Shown one piece after another: positions 18,856-26,765 of a stretch of DNA of 36,971 bases (positions are counted from its first letter, which is position 1; every line of letters starts with the position of its first letter). This DNA is from Flavobacteriales bacterium (GTDB lineage: Bacteria > Bacteroidota > Bacteroidia > Flavobacteriales_F > PHOS-HE28), in NCBI GenBank assembly GCA_017987895.1, contig JAGNSU010000027.1:1-36971 (forward strand). Reading direction: 5' to 3'. The position numbers were made by a program, and so were the translations under genes. The notes below the pieces were generated by a model. The model was not told where the DNA came from, searched no databases, and saw nothing but the letters and a program-made list of their open reading frames with translations.

Positions 18856-19771
18856 GTTTCTTGTGTAACACCCACCGCACAAGGCCCGGGAGCCTGTGCA
18901 GCGTGGCCCGTAAATATAGCTGGGGTACCGCGCCGAAACCCGCATAGAAGCGTCCGAGGTCCGGATCATTGCTCCCGGCGAAGTCCAGCCAAAGATCCTG
19001 GCCCGCGCGCATGGCGACCATACGATCGATCAAGAAGTGCATCGCATGCGTTGCCCGCGCTTGGGCAAGGGCCGCACCTTTCAGGAAGATGGTACGCCCA
19101 CCGAAGTGTACGAAGTAGGCCACCGCCACCAAGCGGCCATCGGTACGCACACCCCAGGATGTGGCCTCTCCTCTCACTCGCGCTGCGTGCATGACGCGTC
19201 GCATGGTCGCCTCCTGGCGAGGGCGGATCCCCCATTCCCGGAATTGCGGCGAGGTGACCAGTAGATCGATCAGTTCATCGAGCGGAACATCGTGATCGAA
19301 GCCGCGCTCGGCCTCTTCGACCTTGCGGAGATTGCGACGATGGTTGGTACTATAGGTCGCTCTGATCTCCTCGCACGTGCGATCCGTGGGGACCAGCTGG
19401 TCCTGCTGCGGTGTGAGCGCCCATCCCCGGGGCACCACCTTCATCTCGCGCTCCGCCAGGAAGATGTCCGCATGGCGGTAGATCCGGCTGACGTGATCGA
19501 GGAACTCCTTCGTGAGCAGCGGGGAAGGATCGGGGGCGAACACCCCGAGCTGCTGGATGGTGAACGGCTGGTGCAGGTACGCGATGCCCCACTTCCGATG
19601 GTGGGTGAGCGGCATCACTGCGCCCCGTTCGTGATCGATCAAGGCATCCCACCCGGGTGAGGCCGCATCGAGCACATGGCTTTGCGCGTACCAGAGGTTG
19701 TTCGAACACTCGCGCAGCATCGCGTCCCATCGCGCGCGGTCCAAATGCGGATGCGGAACATGCTCGATCAT
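18845..19771 (-). CDS. FemAB/GNAT-like acyltransferase
   Basis: 308 aa. The layout is that of the FemAB-like double GNAT fold: an N-terminal half with SNNLWYAQSHVLDAASPGWDAL and a basic middle region YSTNHRRNLRKVEEAERGF. The second half has SWGVRTDGRLVAVAYFVHF and LWLDFAGSNDPDLGRFYAGFGA, the family's typical end (D-F-x-G-S followed by K/R-F-x-x-x-F-G). Such proteins transfer amino-acyl or acyl groups and often occur in exopolysaccharide and cell-wall loci. The start overlaps the deacetylase stop as ATGA, so these two are coupled. The substrate is unknown. Confidence 0.65.
   Translation of the reverse strand: MIEHVPHPHLDRARWDAMLRECSNNLWYAQSHVLDAASPGWDALIDHERGAVMPLTHHRKWGIAYLHQPFTIQQLGVFAPDPSPLLTKEFLDHVSRIYRHADIFLAEREMKVVPRGWALTPQQDQLVPTDRTCEEIRATYSTNHRRNLRKVEEAERGFDHDVPLDELIDLLVTSPQFREWGIRPRQEATMRRVMHAARVRGEATSWGVRTDGRLVAVAYFVHFGGRTIFLKGAALAQARATHAMHFLIDRMVAMRAGQDLWLDFAGSNDPDLGRFYAGFGAVPQLYLRATLHRLPGLVRWVLHKKHGR
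18911..18918 (-). promoter_or_regulatory. Possible -7 element for upp
   Basis: TATATTTA on the minus strand, one mismatch from TAnnTTTG, 55 bases before the upp ATG and inside the 3' end of the preceding gene. No clear -33 element. Confidence 0.25.
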
Positions 19772-21078
19772 GGGCGGGCCGCGTTCACCACACGTTCAAA
19801 GAGCGCCGGCCACGCTTGTCGATCATCCGCACCGGCCAGGAAGCGGTCGTGCCATACCGTGATCAAGGTGCCTTCCACAGCGCGCACGGCGTCTATGCAC
19901 GCAGCATACTCCACGAAGGCCTGTTCCACGCCCAGGCCGAGATGATCGTGCAGGGCGCTGTCCATCAGCGCGAACGGGTGCAAGGTGATCGCGGTAAGGC
20001 GTTCCTCCGCTATCGAATAGAACGGGAACGGTGTGCATGTTCCGGCCGTGAAACCGACGCGATCGCTGGCACCGATCGAATGTTCTTCGATGATGCCCAT
20101 CCGCTCGAGCTGGTGCAGGGTATCAGGAAAACGCCAGCGCAGGAAATGCTGTCTGCTGCTGCGAACAGGCCGATCGATGATCCCACCAAGCACCCCGATC
20201 TCATGGGCCGTGCGTTCCGCATCGTCGCTCGTTACATAGGAAGGATGTATGCCGACCTCAGCGTTCTCCGCCGCATAACGAATTCGCGAGCGCATGACCG
20301 GATGCATGGGCGAGGTGGCGTGGTCATACGTAGTACCACCGCGCAGGAGGAAGAAGAACGAGCGGCGCGAAGCGCGGCCCTCGCACAGACGTATCACTTG
20401 CTCGTAGCGATCGTAAGGGTCGCTTCGGGAGCCCAGGACCACTTGCCAGCGCTCGCCCAGCTCTGAGAAACGGCATGCGAGAACGTCTTTCACGGAAGCG
20501 CCAAGCTGCCGGACCAAGGGTCTTCCCAGGTATCGCATACCGTTGTCCACATCCACTGTGACGTGATGCGCGTAGCGCCTATCCGGGGCTGGAAGGGCGG
20601 GCCATCGCTCCCGCATCCTTCGCGCGAGATCGAGCGCCCAGCGATCCACGATCGGAGTATGTTCCAGCGCCAGCTTGAACACGGTTCGGGACGAAGAGGG
20701 CAGGCGACCGTGCGCATCGCGCGTGCCGGGCAGAAGCTCATCGTACAAGCTCAATAACCAGAATATCGCTCCCGGCAGATCCAGTACCCCATCGAGCAAG
20801 ATGACAGGAAGGTCATCCTGCTCGACCCTTTCCAGCCGCCATGGTCGAACTCCGTGCTCATTCAAAATACCGCAGGCCTGGAGGCATAGTGCCGACGACA
20901 CCGCATCCCCACCATAGAACAGTTTTGGACCGGCCGCATCGCGAAAGAGGATCGGATCCTCCACCTCACGCATCGACCAACCCAACAGTCCCTGAACGAG
21001 GTGTTGGAATACGGAACGGGCCCGTGGAGAAGGGTTCTCCAAATGGACGAGGACGATGGGTGCGGCGGGGCCGGACAT
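19768..21078 (-). CDS. Polysaccharide deacetylase-family protein with DUF7033-like N-terminus
   Basis: 436 aa. The N-terminal 120 residues (PIVLVHLENPSPRARSVFQH, and YGGDAVSSALCLQA) look like the DUF7033 domain that precedes polysaccharide deacetylase domains in Bacteroidota. The C-terminal part has landmarks of the NodB fold: HHVTVDVDNGMRYLG (Asp-x-Asp, metal or catalytic), EVGIHPSY (the usual H-x-x-x-[ST]-H-like site reduced to HPSY), and a late ITLHPFALMD. Members remove acetyl groups from cell-surface sugars. It sits between the cyclase-like gene and the FemAB-like gene. Confidence 0.7.
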   Translation of the reverse strand: MSGPAAPIVLVHLENPSPRARSVFQHLVQGLLGWSMREVEDPILFRDAAGPKLFYGGDAVSSALCLQACGILNEHGVRPWRLERVEQDDLPVILLDGVLDLPGAIFWLLSLYDELLPGTRDAHGRLPSSSRTVFKLALEHTPIVDRWALDLARRMRERWPALPAPDRRYAHHVTVDVDNGMRYLGRPLVRQLGASVKDVLACRFSELGERWQVVLGSRSDPYDRYEQVIRLCEGRASRRSFFFLLRGGTTYDHATSPMHPVMRSRIRYAAENAEVGIHPSYVTSDDAERTAHEIGVLGGIIDRPVRSSRQHFLRWRFPDTLHQLERMGIIEEHSIGASDRVGFTAGTCTPFPFYSIAEERLTAITLHPFALMDSALHDHLGLGVEQAFVEYAACIDAVRAVEGTLITVWHDRFLAGADDRQAWPALFERVVNAARP

Positions 21079-21126
21079 GCGATCAGCGCGGGCTGGACGT
21101 TGAACGCAGCTGGAGTGTCGATCCGT

Positions 21127-22311
21127 TCATGCGTCCACCAAGGCGTCCGCACAAAGTAGGGCATCGGCCATGTACTTCGTGGCCCAATTGGGGAAGGCGA
21201 ACTTCTCATAGCGGCCCCACAACGGGAACGAACCGGGCATCGCGCCTCGCGCGGCCTCCGGCCCGTTGGCTGTGGTCCGTTGCACGTGGCAGAGCCATCC
21301 CGTCATCCGTAGAACCCCTTCGCGCCATGGGCCCGATCGACCGGCCTTGTGCAACCCTGCCCATACGATCGCGAGCTGAGCTCCGCCTGTGGTCAGAGGT
21401 AGTTCTGTCCCTTGCCAGTGCGCATCGTAGCGGCCATGCAATCGACCATCGCGCAGGAAAATTTCAAGGAGCGTTCGCGCGGACCGTTCGGCGGCATCGA
21501 TCCATCGCGGATCACCGAGGCGCTCGCCACATTCGATGAGCCCAGCGAGCGTGTAGGCCAACGTATGCGTGATCGGGCGGTCGTTATGGGTAATTGTATT
21601 GTCAGCGTTCGCGAACCAACCGTTCTGCCGTTGATGGGACAGCAGCCGTTCCAGGTTGCGCACCGCGGCGTTCTTGAACGCGGGATCGCCGGTGACCTCA
21701 TGGAGCAACAGAAGTGGAGCGTCCACATAGCTGTCATAGGTGCGCTCCACGCCGAGGAAATTGTGGCTGCGCCAGGCGCCATCCGGCTCCTGTACCGATA
21801 CGATCCAACGGCCCGCGGATCTCGCGGCATCCAGTAACGCAGGTTCCGCCGTGATCTTGTACACGGCCAACAAGCCACGGATCACTTGAGCGGTATTGAA
21901 CACGATCGAAGGACGGCCCTCGCCGATCCTCCCTCCGGCCCAACCACCATCAGGATGCTGCACCCGTAGGAGCCAATGTGCGGCGCGCCCAGCACGTTCC
22001 AGTAGATCCGCGCGCTGCAAGCGGGTGCTTAGTGCCAGCAGGGTCGGCAGCGCATAGCCCGTGGTCTCCGGATAACTTGGCCCCCACCCGTCCACCAGGT
22101 GATAGCTGCCGAGACCGGGATCCGTTCCAGCATCTTGGGCGCGGGTCAGGTAGCCCAATGCGGCCGTCATGCCATCCACCAATTCGGCGCGCGAAGGTGG
22201 GTTCGCAGGTACGCGCTCGCGTTGGGCGAAGAGGATCCGTCTGTTATCAGCCTGGGTAAGGGCCGTGGTGAAACAGCGTCCATAGTCGAGGAGCGATGTA
22301 GCAAAGCCCAT
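21127..22311 (-). CDS. Alpha/alpha-toroid protein (terpene cyclase/prenyltransferase-like fold)
   Basis: 394 aa from the ATG at 22311; a TTG two codons earlier would overlap the wecB stop. It is built of helical-hairpin repeats with recurring QxPDGGWxG-type turns (LRVQHPDGGWAGG, VSVQEPDGAWRSH, LSHQRQNGWF) and TGYALPTLLALS, like QW repeats of squalene-hopene cyclases and prenyltransferase-type alpha/alpha barrels. No DxDD cyclase motif is seen, so terpene cyclisation is doubtful. Similar barrels also occur in sugar epimerases and hydrolases. Its place right after wecB, in a polysaccharide gene group, favours a sugar-related role. That is inference. Confidence 0.55.
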   Translation of the reverse strand: MGFATSLLDYGRCFTTALTQADNRRILFAQRERVPANPPSRAELVDGMTAALGYLTRAQDAGTDPGLGSYHLVDGWGPSYPETTGYALPTLLALSTRLQRADLLERAGRAAHWLLRVQHPDGGWAGGRIGEGRPSIVFNTAQVIRGLLAVYKITAEPALLDAARSAGRWIVSVQEPDGAWRSHNFLGVERTYDSYVDAPLLLLHEVTGDPAFKNAAVRNLERLLSHQRQNGWFANADNTITHNDRPITHTLAYTLAGLIECGERLGDPRWIDAAERSARTLLEIFLRDGRLHGRYDAHWQGTELPLTTGGAQLAIVWAGLHKAGRSGPWREGVLRMTGWLCHVQRTTANGPEAARGAMPGSFPLWGRYEKFAFPNWATKYMADALLCADALVDA

Positions 22312-22313
22312 GT

Positions 22314-23465
22314 TCAAGCCTGCGCAAGGAGGGCTTCACAGATCCGCTCGGCCGCGTGCCCATCACCGAAAACGGAAGGGAGAGCGGGCGATCCTTGTGC
22401 GAGGAACCGCTCCGCTTCCTGCAAAATACGTTCGGGATCCGCATCGCAAAGCACCGCTTGGCCGCACTGGAGCAGTTCGACCCACTCCGTGGAGTCGCGC
22501 AGTACGATGCAAGGCCGACCGAAGAAGAAGGCTTCCTTCTGCACCCCCCCCGAATCGGTGAGCACAAGTCGCGCATGCCGCTCCAACTCGATCATGTCCA
22601 GGAACCCCACGGGATCGATCACGCGCAAACGAGGTTCCCCCGAGAGCAGGTCCAGAAGCCCTTTGTTCGCGACCGAGCCCAGTTGCTTACGCGTGCGCGG
22701 ATGCAATGGGAGCACCACCGGCGAGCCACTCTGACGGGCCAGATCGACCAAGGCCTGGATCAACCGGCCGAGGCGAGCTGGATCATCCGTATTCCTATCC
22801 CGGTGGATGGTGGCCAGTAAGAAGCCTTCGGCTTCCAACCCAAGGTCGCGTAGCACGCTGGAGCGTTCCTGCGCCAGTCGCGCGAAGTGCATGCTATTAT
22901 CGAACATCACATCGCCACTGAGCACCACATTGGGCAGATCCACCGTAGGCCTTGCATTGGTCCCGTCGATCCCCTCACGGCGGAGATTCTCCACCCCGGT
23001 GGTGGTAGGACAGAACAGCCAGGTGGAACAATGGTCACAAAGCACTCGGTTCACTTCTTCGGGCATCCGTTTGTCGAAGGAGCGAAGCCCCGCCTCGACA
23101 TGGGCGAGCGGAATACCCAGTTTGACAGCCGCCAGCGCCGCCGCCAAAGTGCTGTTGGTGTCACCATAGACCAGAACAAGGTCCGGGCGTTCGTTGATCA
23201 AGGTCCGTTCGAGCCCATCGATCATACGCGCGGTCTGCGCCCCGTGCGTACCCGCACCCACGCCCAGATGTACGGCCGGAGCAGGCACTCCAAGCTCCTG
23301 GAAGAACACATCGGACATGTTCGCGTCGTAGTGCTGACCGGTATGCAGGAGCTGCTGCTCAATGCGTCCGCGAAAAGGGCCCAGGACCGCCCGGGATAAC
23401 GCCGCCGCCTTGATGATCTGGGGGCGCGCACCGACCACCGTAAGGACCCGGAGCGGTGAGGCCAT
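22314..23465 (-). CDS. wecB: UDP-N-acetylglucosamine 2-epimerase (non-hydrolysing)
   Basis: 383 aa. It interconverts UDP-GlcNAc and UDP-ManNAc, a precursor of surface polysaccharides. Motifs: VVGARPQIIKAAALSRA at the N-terminus, HTGQHYDANMS, YGDTNSTLAAALAA, HVEAGLRS with EEVNRVLCDH, and in the second half TIHRDRNTDDP, LPLHPRTRK, LLTDSGGVQKEAFFFGRP-type nucleotide binding (here LVLTDSGGVQKEAF). Length is typical. It starts one base upstream of the preceding stop of radC. A WecG/TagA enzyme encoded at 25932 could use the ManNAc product. Confidence 0.93.
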   Translation of the reverse strand: MASPLRVLTVVGARPQIIKAAALSRAVLGPFRGRIEQQLLHTGQHYDANMSDVFFQELGVPAPAVHLGVGAGTHGAQTARMIDGLERTLINERPDLVLVYGDTNSTLAAALAAVKLGIPLAHVEAGLRSFDKRMPEEVNRVLCDHCSTWLFCPTTTGVENLRREGIDGTNARPTVDLPNVVLSGDVMFDNSMHFARLAQERSSVLRDLGLEAEGFLLATIHRDRNTDDPARLGRLIQALVDLARQSGSPVVLPLHPRTRKQLGSVANKGLLDLLSGEPRLRVIDPVGFLDMIELERHARLVLTDSGGVQKEAFFFGRPCIVLRDSTEWVELLQCGQAVLCDADPERILQEAERFLAQGSPALPSVFGDGHAAERICEALLAQA

Positions 23466-23466
23466 T

Positions 23467-24177
23467 TCAGAGCGTGCCGTTGTCCGCGAAGCTGTAGTAG
23501 CCGCTCGCAGTAATGATCATGTGGTCCTGCACCGCGATATCGAGCACCCGACCTCCATCCACCAGTTTCCGGGTCAAGCGCAGGTCCTCTTCGCTCGGGA
23601 CCGCTCTACCGCTCGGGTGGTTGTGCGCCAAGATCACTCCGGCCGCACGTTTCTCCATGGCCTCTCGGAAAATGATCTTGGGGTCCGCCACGGTTCCGTG
23701 CATGCCTCCCTGGCTCACCCGCACTTTTCCCAGAAGGCCGTTGGCGCGGTCCAGGAGAATGAGCCAGAACTCCTCGTGGGGGAGATCCGCCAGGTGGGCT
23801 CGGAGAAGCAGGTCGGCCTGGATGCTCGAGGTGATCCGCTCACGCCGCTCAGGGACACCATCCCTTCGGCGCCTCCCAAGTTCGAGCGCGGCCACGATCG
23901 CGATGGCCTTCGCCTCGCCAAGTCCCTTCACTTGCGTGAATTGCGTCACGGTGAGGCGACCAAGCTGGCCAAGGTCGTTCCCGGCGAGGTGGAGGGCCTG
24001 TTTCGCAAGGTCCAGTGCACTGGCCCGCACGGTGCCCGTGCGGATCAGGATGGCCAACAACTCAGCATCGGACAACGCCCCCGGCCCCTGGCGCATCAAC
24101 CGCTCCCGGGGACGATCATCGCTCGCCCACTCGGGTATGGTGAGGTTGCCTGACGCTCCGGTGGGTGGCTGATCCAT
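23467..24177 (-). CDS. radC: RadC-family JAB/MPN domain protein
   Basis: 236 aa from the ATG at 24177; a TTG five codons earlier is less likely. It has an N-terminal UPF0758/helix-hairpin-helix region (RPRERLMRQGPGALSDAELL, then FTQVKGLGEAKAIAIVAALE) and a C-terminal JAB domain with the zinc motif in VILAHNHPSGRAVPSEEDL. The His-x-His and following Ser and Asp fit the family. RadC was once linked to DNA repair, but its biochemical role is unsettled. It follows rpsT but is separated from it by a terminator, and is joined closely to wecB. Confidence 0.92.
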   Translation of the reverse strand: MDQPPTGASGNLTIPEWASDDRPRERLMRQGPGALSDAELLAILIRTGTVRASALDLAKQALHLAGNDLGQLGRLTVTQFTQVKGLGEAKAIAIVAALELGRRRRDGVPERRERITSSIQADLLLRAHLADLPHEEFWLILLDRANGLLGKVRVSQGGMHGTVADPKIIFREAMEKRAAGVILAHNHPSGRAVPSEEDLRLTRKLVDGGRVLDIAVQDHMIITASGYYSFADNGTL

Positions 24178-24183
24178 GGCTGG

Positions 24184-24214
24184 AAAAAGCAAAGGCCCTC
24201 GTTCAGAGGACCTT
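24184..24214 (-). terminator. Rho-independent terminator of rpsT
   Basis: On the minus strand, AAGGTCCTC-TGAAC-GAGGGCCTT is a 9-base stem with one mismatch, followed by GCTTTTTCC. It lies 22 bases after the rpsT stop and before the radC ATG. Confidence 0.75.
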
Positions 24215-24236
24215 CACACGTTTCGGGGCGGGGGCC

Positions 24237-24491
24237 TCACTTCAGCTTGCTCACATGCAGCTTCAAGGAGGACTTCAGGTTCGCGGCCTTGTTCTTATGG
24301 ATGATGTTGCGCTTGGCCAACTTGTCCAACATGGCTTCCACACCGGGCAACTGCTTCTCCGCCTCTTTCTTGTCAGCGGCGGCGCGCAGGTCACGCACGG
24401 CGTTCCGCGTGGTCTTGTGCTGGTAGCGGTTACGCTCGTTGCGGGTCTCGGTCTGCCGAACGCGTTTCAGTGCTGACTTGTGATTGGCCAT
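24237..24491 (-). CDS. rpsT: 30S ribosomal protein S20
   Basis: 84 aa from the ATG at 24491 ([20 protein letters not shown]). A longer frame to 24542 crosses the promoter and is not used. The MANHKSA(L)KR opening, the lysine- and arginine-rich helices and the ending [22 protein letters not shown] are diagnostic. S20 binds the 5' domain of 16S rRNA. It is monocistronic: a strong promoter lies before it and a terminator after it. Confidence 0.96.
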   Translation of the reverse strand: MANHKSALKRVRQTETRNERNRYQHKTTRNAVRDLRAAADKKEAEKQLPGVEAMLDKLAKRNIIHKNKAANLKSSLKLHVSKLK

Positions 24492-24512
24492 GGTCTTCTC
24501 GAAAAAGGACCG

Positions 24513-24542
24513 CAAATATAGCCCTTTCCCCATGCCCTCCAA
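24513..24542 (-). promoter_or_regulatory. Promoter of rpsT
   Basis: On the minus strand, TTG (24540-24542) and TATATTTG (24513-24520) are separated by 19 bases, identical in layout to the rpmH promoter. The ATG follows 21 bases later. Confidence 0.7.
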
Positions 24543-24601
24543 GCCCCGAAAAGAAGAAGCCGGGCATCACGCACGGCTTCCAAAGTACCCGTAGGCGGGT
24601 A

Positions 24602-25753
24602 TCAATAGGCGTTGGGGTCCTTCCGCAGCATGTTGGTCAGGGTCTTCACCACGATGTGCAGGTCCAGTCGGAAACTCCAGTTCTCCAGGTACCAGACATC
24701 CAACTCGATGCGTCGCTCCATGAGTTCCGGGGTGCGCGTTTCGCCACGGAACCCGCTGACCTGGGCCCAGCCCGTAATACCAGGACGCACGAAGTGACGC
24801 ACCATGTACTTATCGATGATATCCCGGTATTGATCGTTCAGTTTGAGCGGATGTGGCCGAGGACCCACGACGCTCATCTGACCCATAAGCACGTTGAAGA
24901 ACTGGGGCATCTCATCCAGATTGCTCTTGCGGAGGAACGCCCCCACACGCGTTACCCGGGGATCGTTCTTGGTGGCCTGGACGCTATCCGCCTCTTTGTT
25001 CACCTGCATGGACCGGAATTTCCAGCAGGCGAACTGCTTGTTGTCACGGCCGAGGCGCATCTGTTTGAAGAACACCGGGCCTTTCGAGGAGAGCTTCACC
25101 AGCAACGCCAGAACGGGGAAAAGCCAGGTGAACACGAACAAGATGACCAAGGCGGAGAAGAGGAAGTCGAAGGTGCGCTTGAGGGCCCGGTTGAAACGCC
25201 GGTCCAACGGCTCCTTGCGGAGCTTGCTCACCGGCACCGACCCATGGAACTCCAAGCTGCTGGTCTTCACCACGGGAATGAAACTCTCGCCACTGGGGAT
25301 CACTCGGAAACGGATGGTGTTCCGCTCGCAGAACTCCATCAGGTCGGTGATGTCATCGCGTCGGGTACCGCCCAACGCGCAGTAGACTATGTCGATCCGG
25401 TTCTTCACCACGTAGTTCTTGGCATCCTCCACACCACCTACCCGCACACGACCCAACGGGCCTTGAATGTCCACATCACTGAACACACCACAGAACCGGT
25501 AGCCGCGAACCGTCTGGTCCTGGCAGTACTTGTAGATCTCTTCAGCGGCCGGTCCCTCGCCTACGATCACCAGGTCCTTTACGGAAGTGAGGGGGTCCAG
25601 AGTAAGCACCTTGCTAAGGCCTGATTGAACTTGCTGAAGTGAGAGGCGCTTGGAGCGCAACAAGGCCGCCAACTCGCCGGTCGCGTCCGGCCGCAAACCC
25701 AGCTTGTTCCGTTCGCTGTTCGCACCGGGGAGATCGATCTCGCCTTCCGTCAT
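24602..25753 (-). CDS. Polyprenyl-phosphate sugar phosphotransferase (short WcaJ/PglC-type)
   Basis: 383 aa. It should transfer a sugar-1-phosphate from a UDP-sugar to the lipid carrier, starting the polysaccharide repeat unit. A Rossmann-like domain begins near residue 58 (DLVIVGEGPAAEEIYKY). One transmembrane segment near 195-220 precedes the catalytic domain: KRTFDFLFSALVIL, KGPVFFKQMRLGRDNKQFACWKFRSM, DEMPQFFNVLMGQMSVVGPRP, and VRPGITGWAQVSGFRG. Full-length relatives are about 460 aa with four or five N-terminal membrane segments. Here these are absent, replaced by about 55 hydrophilic residues. A good promoter upstream argues that the short form is genuine and not a sequencing truncation. 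Confidence 0.9.
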   Translation of the reverse strand: MTEGEIDLPGANSERNKLGLRPDATGELAALLRSKRLSLQQVQSGLSKVLTLDPLTSVKDLVIVGEGPAAEEIYKYCQDQTVRGYRFCGVFSDVDIQGPLGRVRVGGVEDAKNYVVKNRIDIVYCALGGTRRDDITDLMEFCERNTIRFRVIPSGESFIPVVKTSSLEFHGSVPVSKLRKEPLDRRFNRALKRTFDFLFSALVILFVFTWLFPVLALLVKLSSKGPVFFKQMRLGRDNKQFACWKFRSMQVNKEADSVQATKNDPRVTRVGAFLRKSNLDEMPQFFNVLMGQMSVVGPRPHPLKLNDQYRDIIDKYMVRHFVRPGITGWAQVSGFRGETRTPELMERRIELDVWYLENWSFRLDLHIVVKTLTNMLRKDPNAY

Positions 25754-25803
25754 GGGATCCTTTGTGGTGTGCTTGCGGCCAGGGGTCGATCAGAAGAGTG
25801 GGT

Positions 25804-25834
25804 CAAATGTAGAGGGCGTGCCAAGCGATGTCAA
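25804..25834 (-). promoter_or_regulatory. Promoter of the sugar phosphotransferase gene
   Basis: On the minus strand, TTG (25832-25834) and TACATTTG (25804-25811) are separated by 20 bases. The ATG at 25753 lies 50 bases downstream. This fixes the gene start inside the window of 25753-25798. Confidence 0.65.
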
Positions 25835-25931
25835 CTTTGGTCGAAGAAATCCGACATTTCGTCGAAGAATGACCTCGTTCGTCGGTTGGACACCTCTTTC
25901 AACGCGACGGATGGGATCCCGGTTCCGTGCC

Positions 25932-26765
25932 TCACGGCCTCGACGAGGCGAGCGAAGGTCCGCGAGCGGGTACTGTCAACACGGGTAGTGCTTTGAGACG
26001 TTGCCAGCCATAGCGCGCGACCAGGCCAAGGAACAGTGTATTCGTGACCAAGTAACGTTTCCACAAACGGCGCGGCTCGAGCACCAACCGGTACGCCCAT
26101 TCCAATGACAGTTCGCGCATCCATTTCGGTGCACGGGTATCGACCCCGGCATACAGAAGAAAAGCACCGCCCAAGCCCAGCATCACAGCCTGCACCGAGG
26201 GACGCATGGAGGCCATCCATCGCTCCTGCTTCGGACAACCCAGGGAAACCATGACGATAGCGGCGCCGCTGGCATTGATACGGTCCGCGTCAACAAGCAA
26301 CTCTTCCGTGGTCAACGCGCGGAAAGGCGGGCTATGAGCTCCTGCGAACCGTAGATGAGGGAACTCGATCGCGGCTTTCTCCTGGATCACAGCGAGCACC
26401 TCCGGCCGGCCACCGTAGAGGAACACGGGTAGTCCGTGCTCCGCAGCGCGGGCGAACAGCGCGGGCAAGAGGTCATTCCCGGCGACCCTCTCCTGGGTCG
26501 TTCTTCCGAGCTTCTGCAAGGCGCGTAGCAAAGGCACACCATCGGCTGTGGCCAGATCGGCACCGTTCACCACTTGGGCGAACGCCCGATCGGAAGAGAC
26601 CTCCACCGCCATATGGGCGTTCACGCAGCATACATAGCTGGAGGTGCGTGCTTGGGCCAACGTTACGATGGCATCGAGATGTTGCTCAAATGTTCCGAGC
26701 GTGATCCCTACGCCTATGACTTCGCGCTTGGGCAACACGCCCGGAACGATGGTCGGTTCAGGCAT
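25932..26765 (-). CDS. WecG/TagA/CpsF-family glycosyltransferase
   Basis: 277 aa from the ATG at 26765 (MPEPTIVPGVLPKREVIGVG). The family adds N-acetylmannosamine or a related sugar to a lipid-linked GlcNAc-type acceptor. Motifs: SSYVCCVNAHMAVEVSSD, LATADGVPLLRALQKLG, GNDLLPALFARAAEHGLPVF, LYGGRPEVL, VSLGCPKQERWM, and GVGGAF-like GLGGAFLLYAG with RAPKWMRELSLEWAYRL. The C-terminal arginine-rich tail matches the membrane-associating end known for TagA. It overlaps the upstream epimerase gene by eight bases. Confidence 0.92.
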   Translation of the reverse strand: MPEPTIVPGVLPKREVIGVGITLGTFEQHLDAIVTLAQARTSSYVCCVNAHMAVEVSSDRAFAQVVNGADLATADGVPLLRALQKLGRTTQERVAGNDLLPALFARAAEHGLPVFLYGGRPEVLAVIQEKAAIEFPHLRFAGAHSPPFRALTTEELLVDADRINASGAAIVMVSLGCPKQERWMASMRPSVQAVMLGLGGAFLLYAGVDTRAPKWMRELSLEWAYRLVLEPRRLWKRYLVTNTLFLGLVARYGWQRLKALPVLTVPARGPSLASSRP

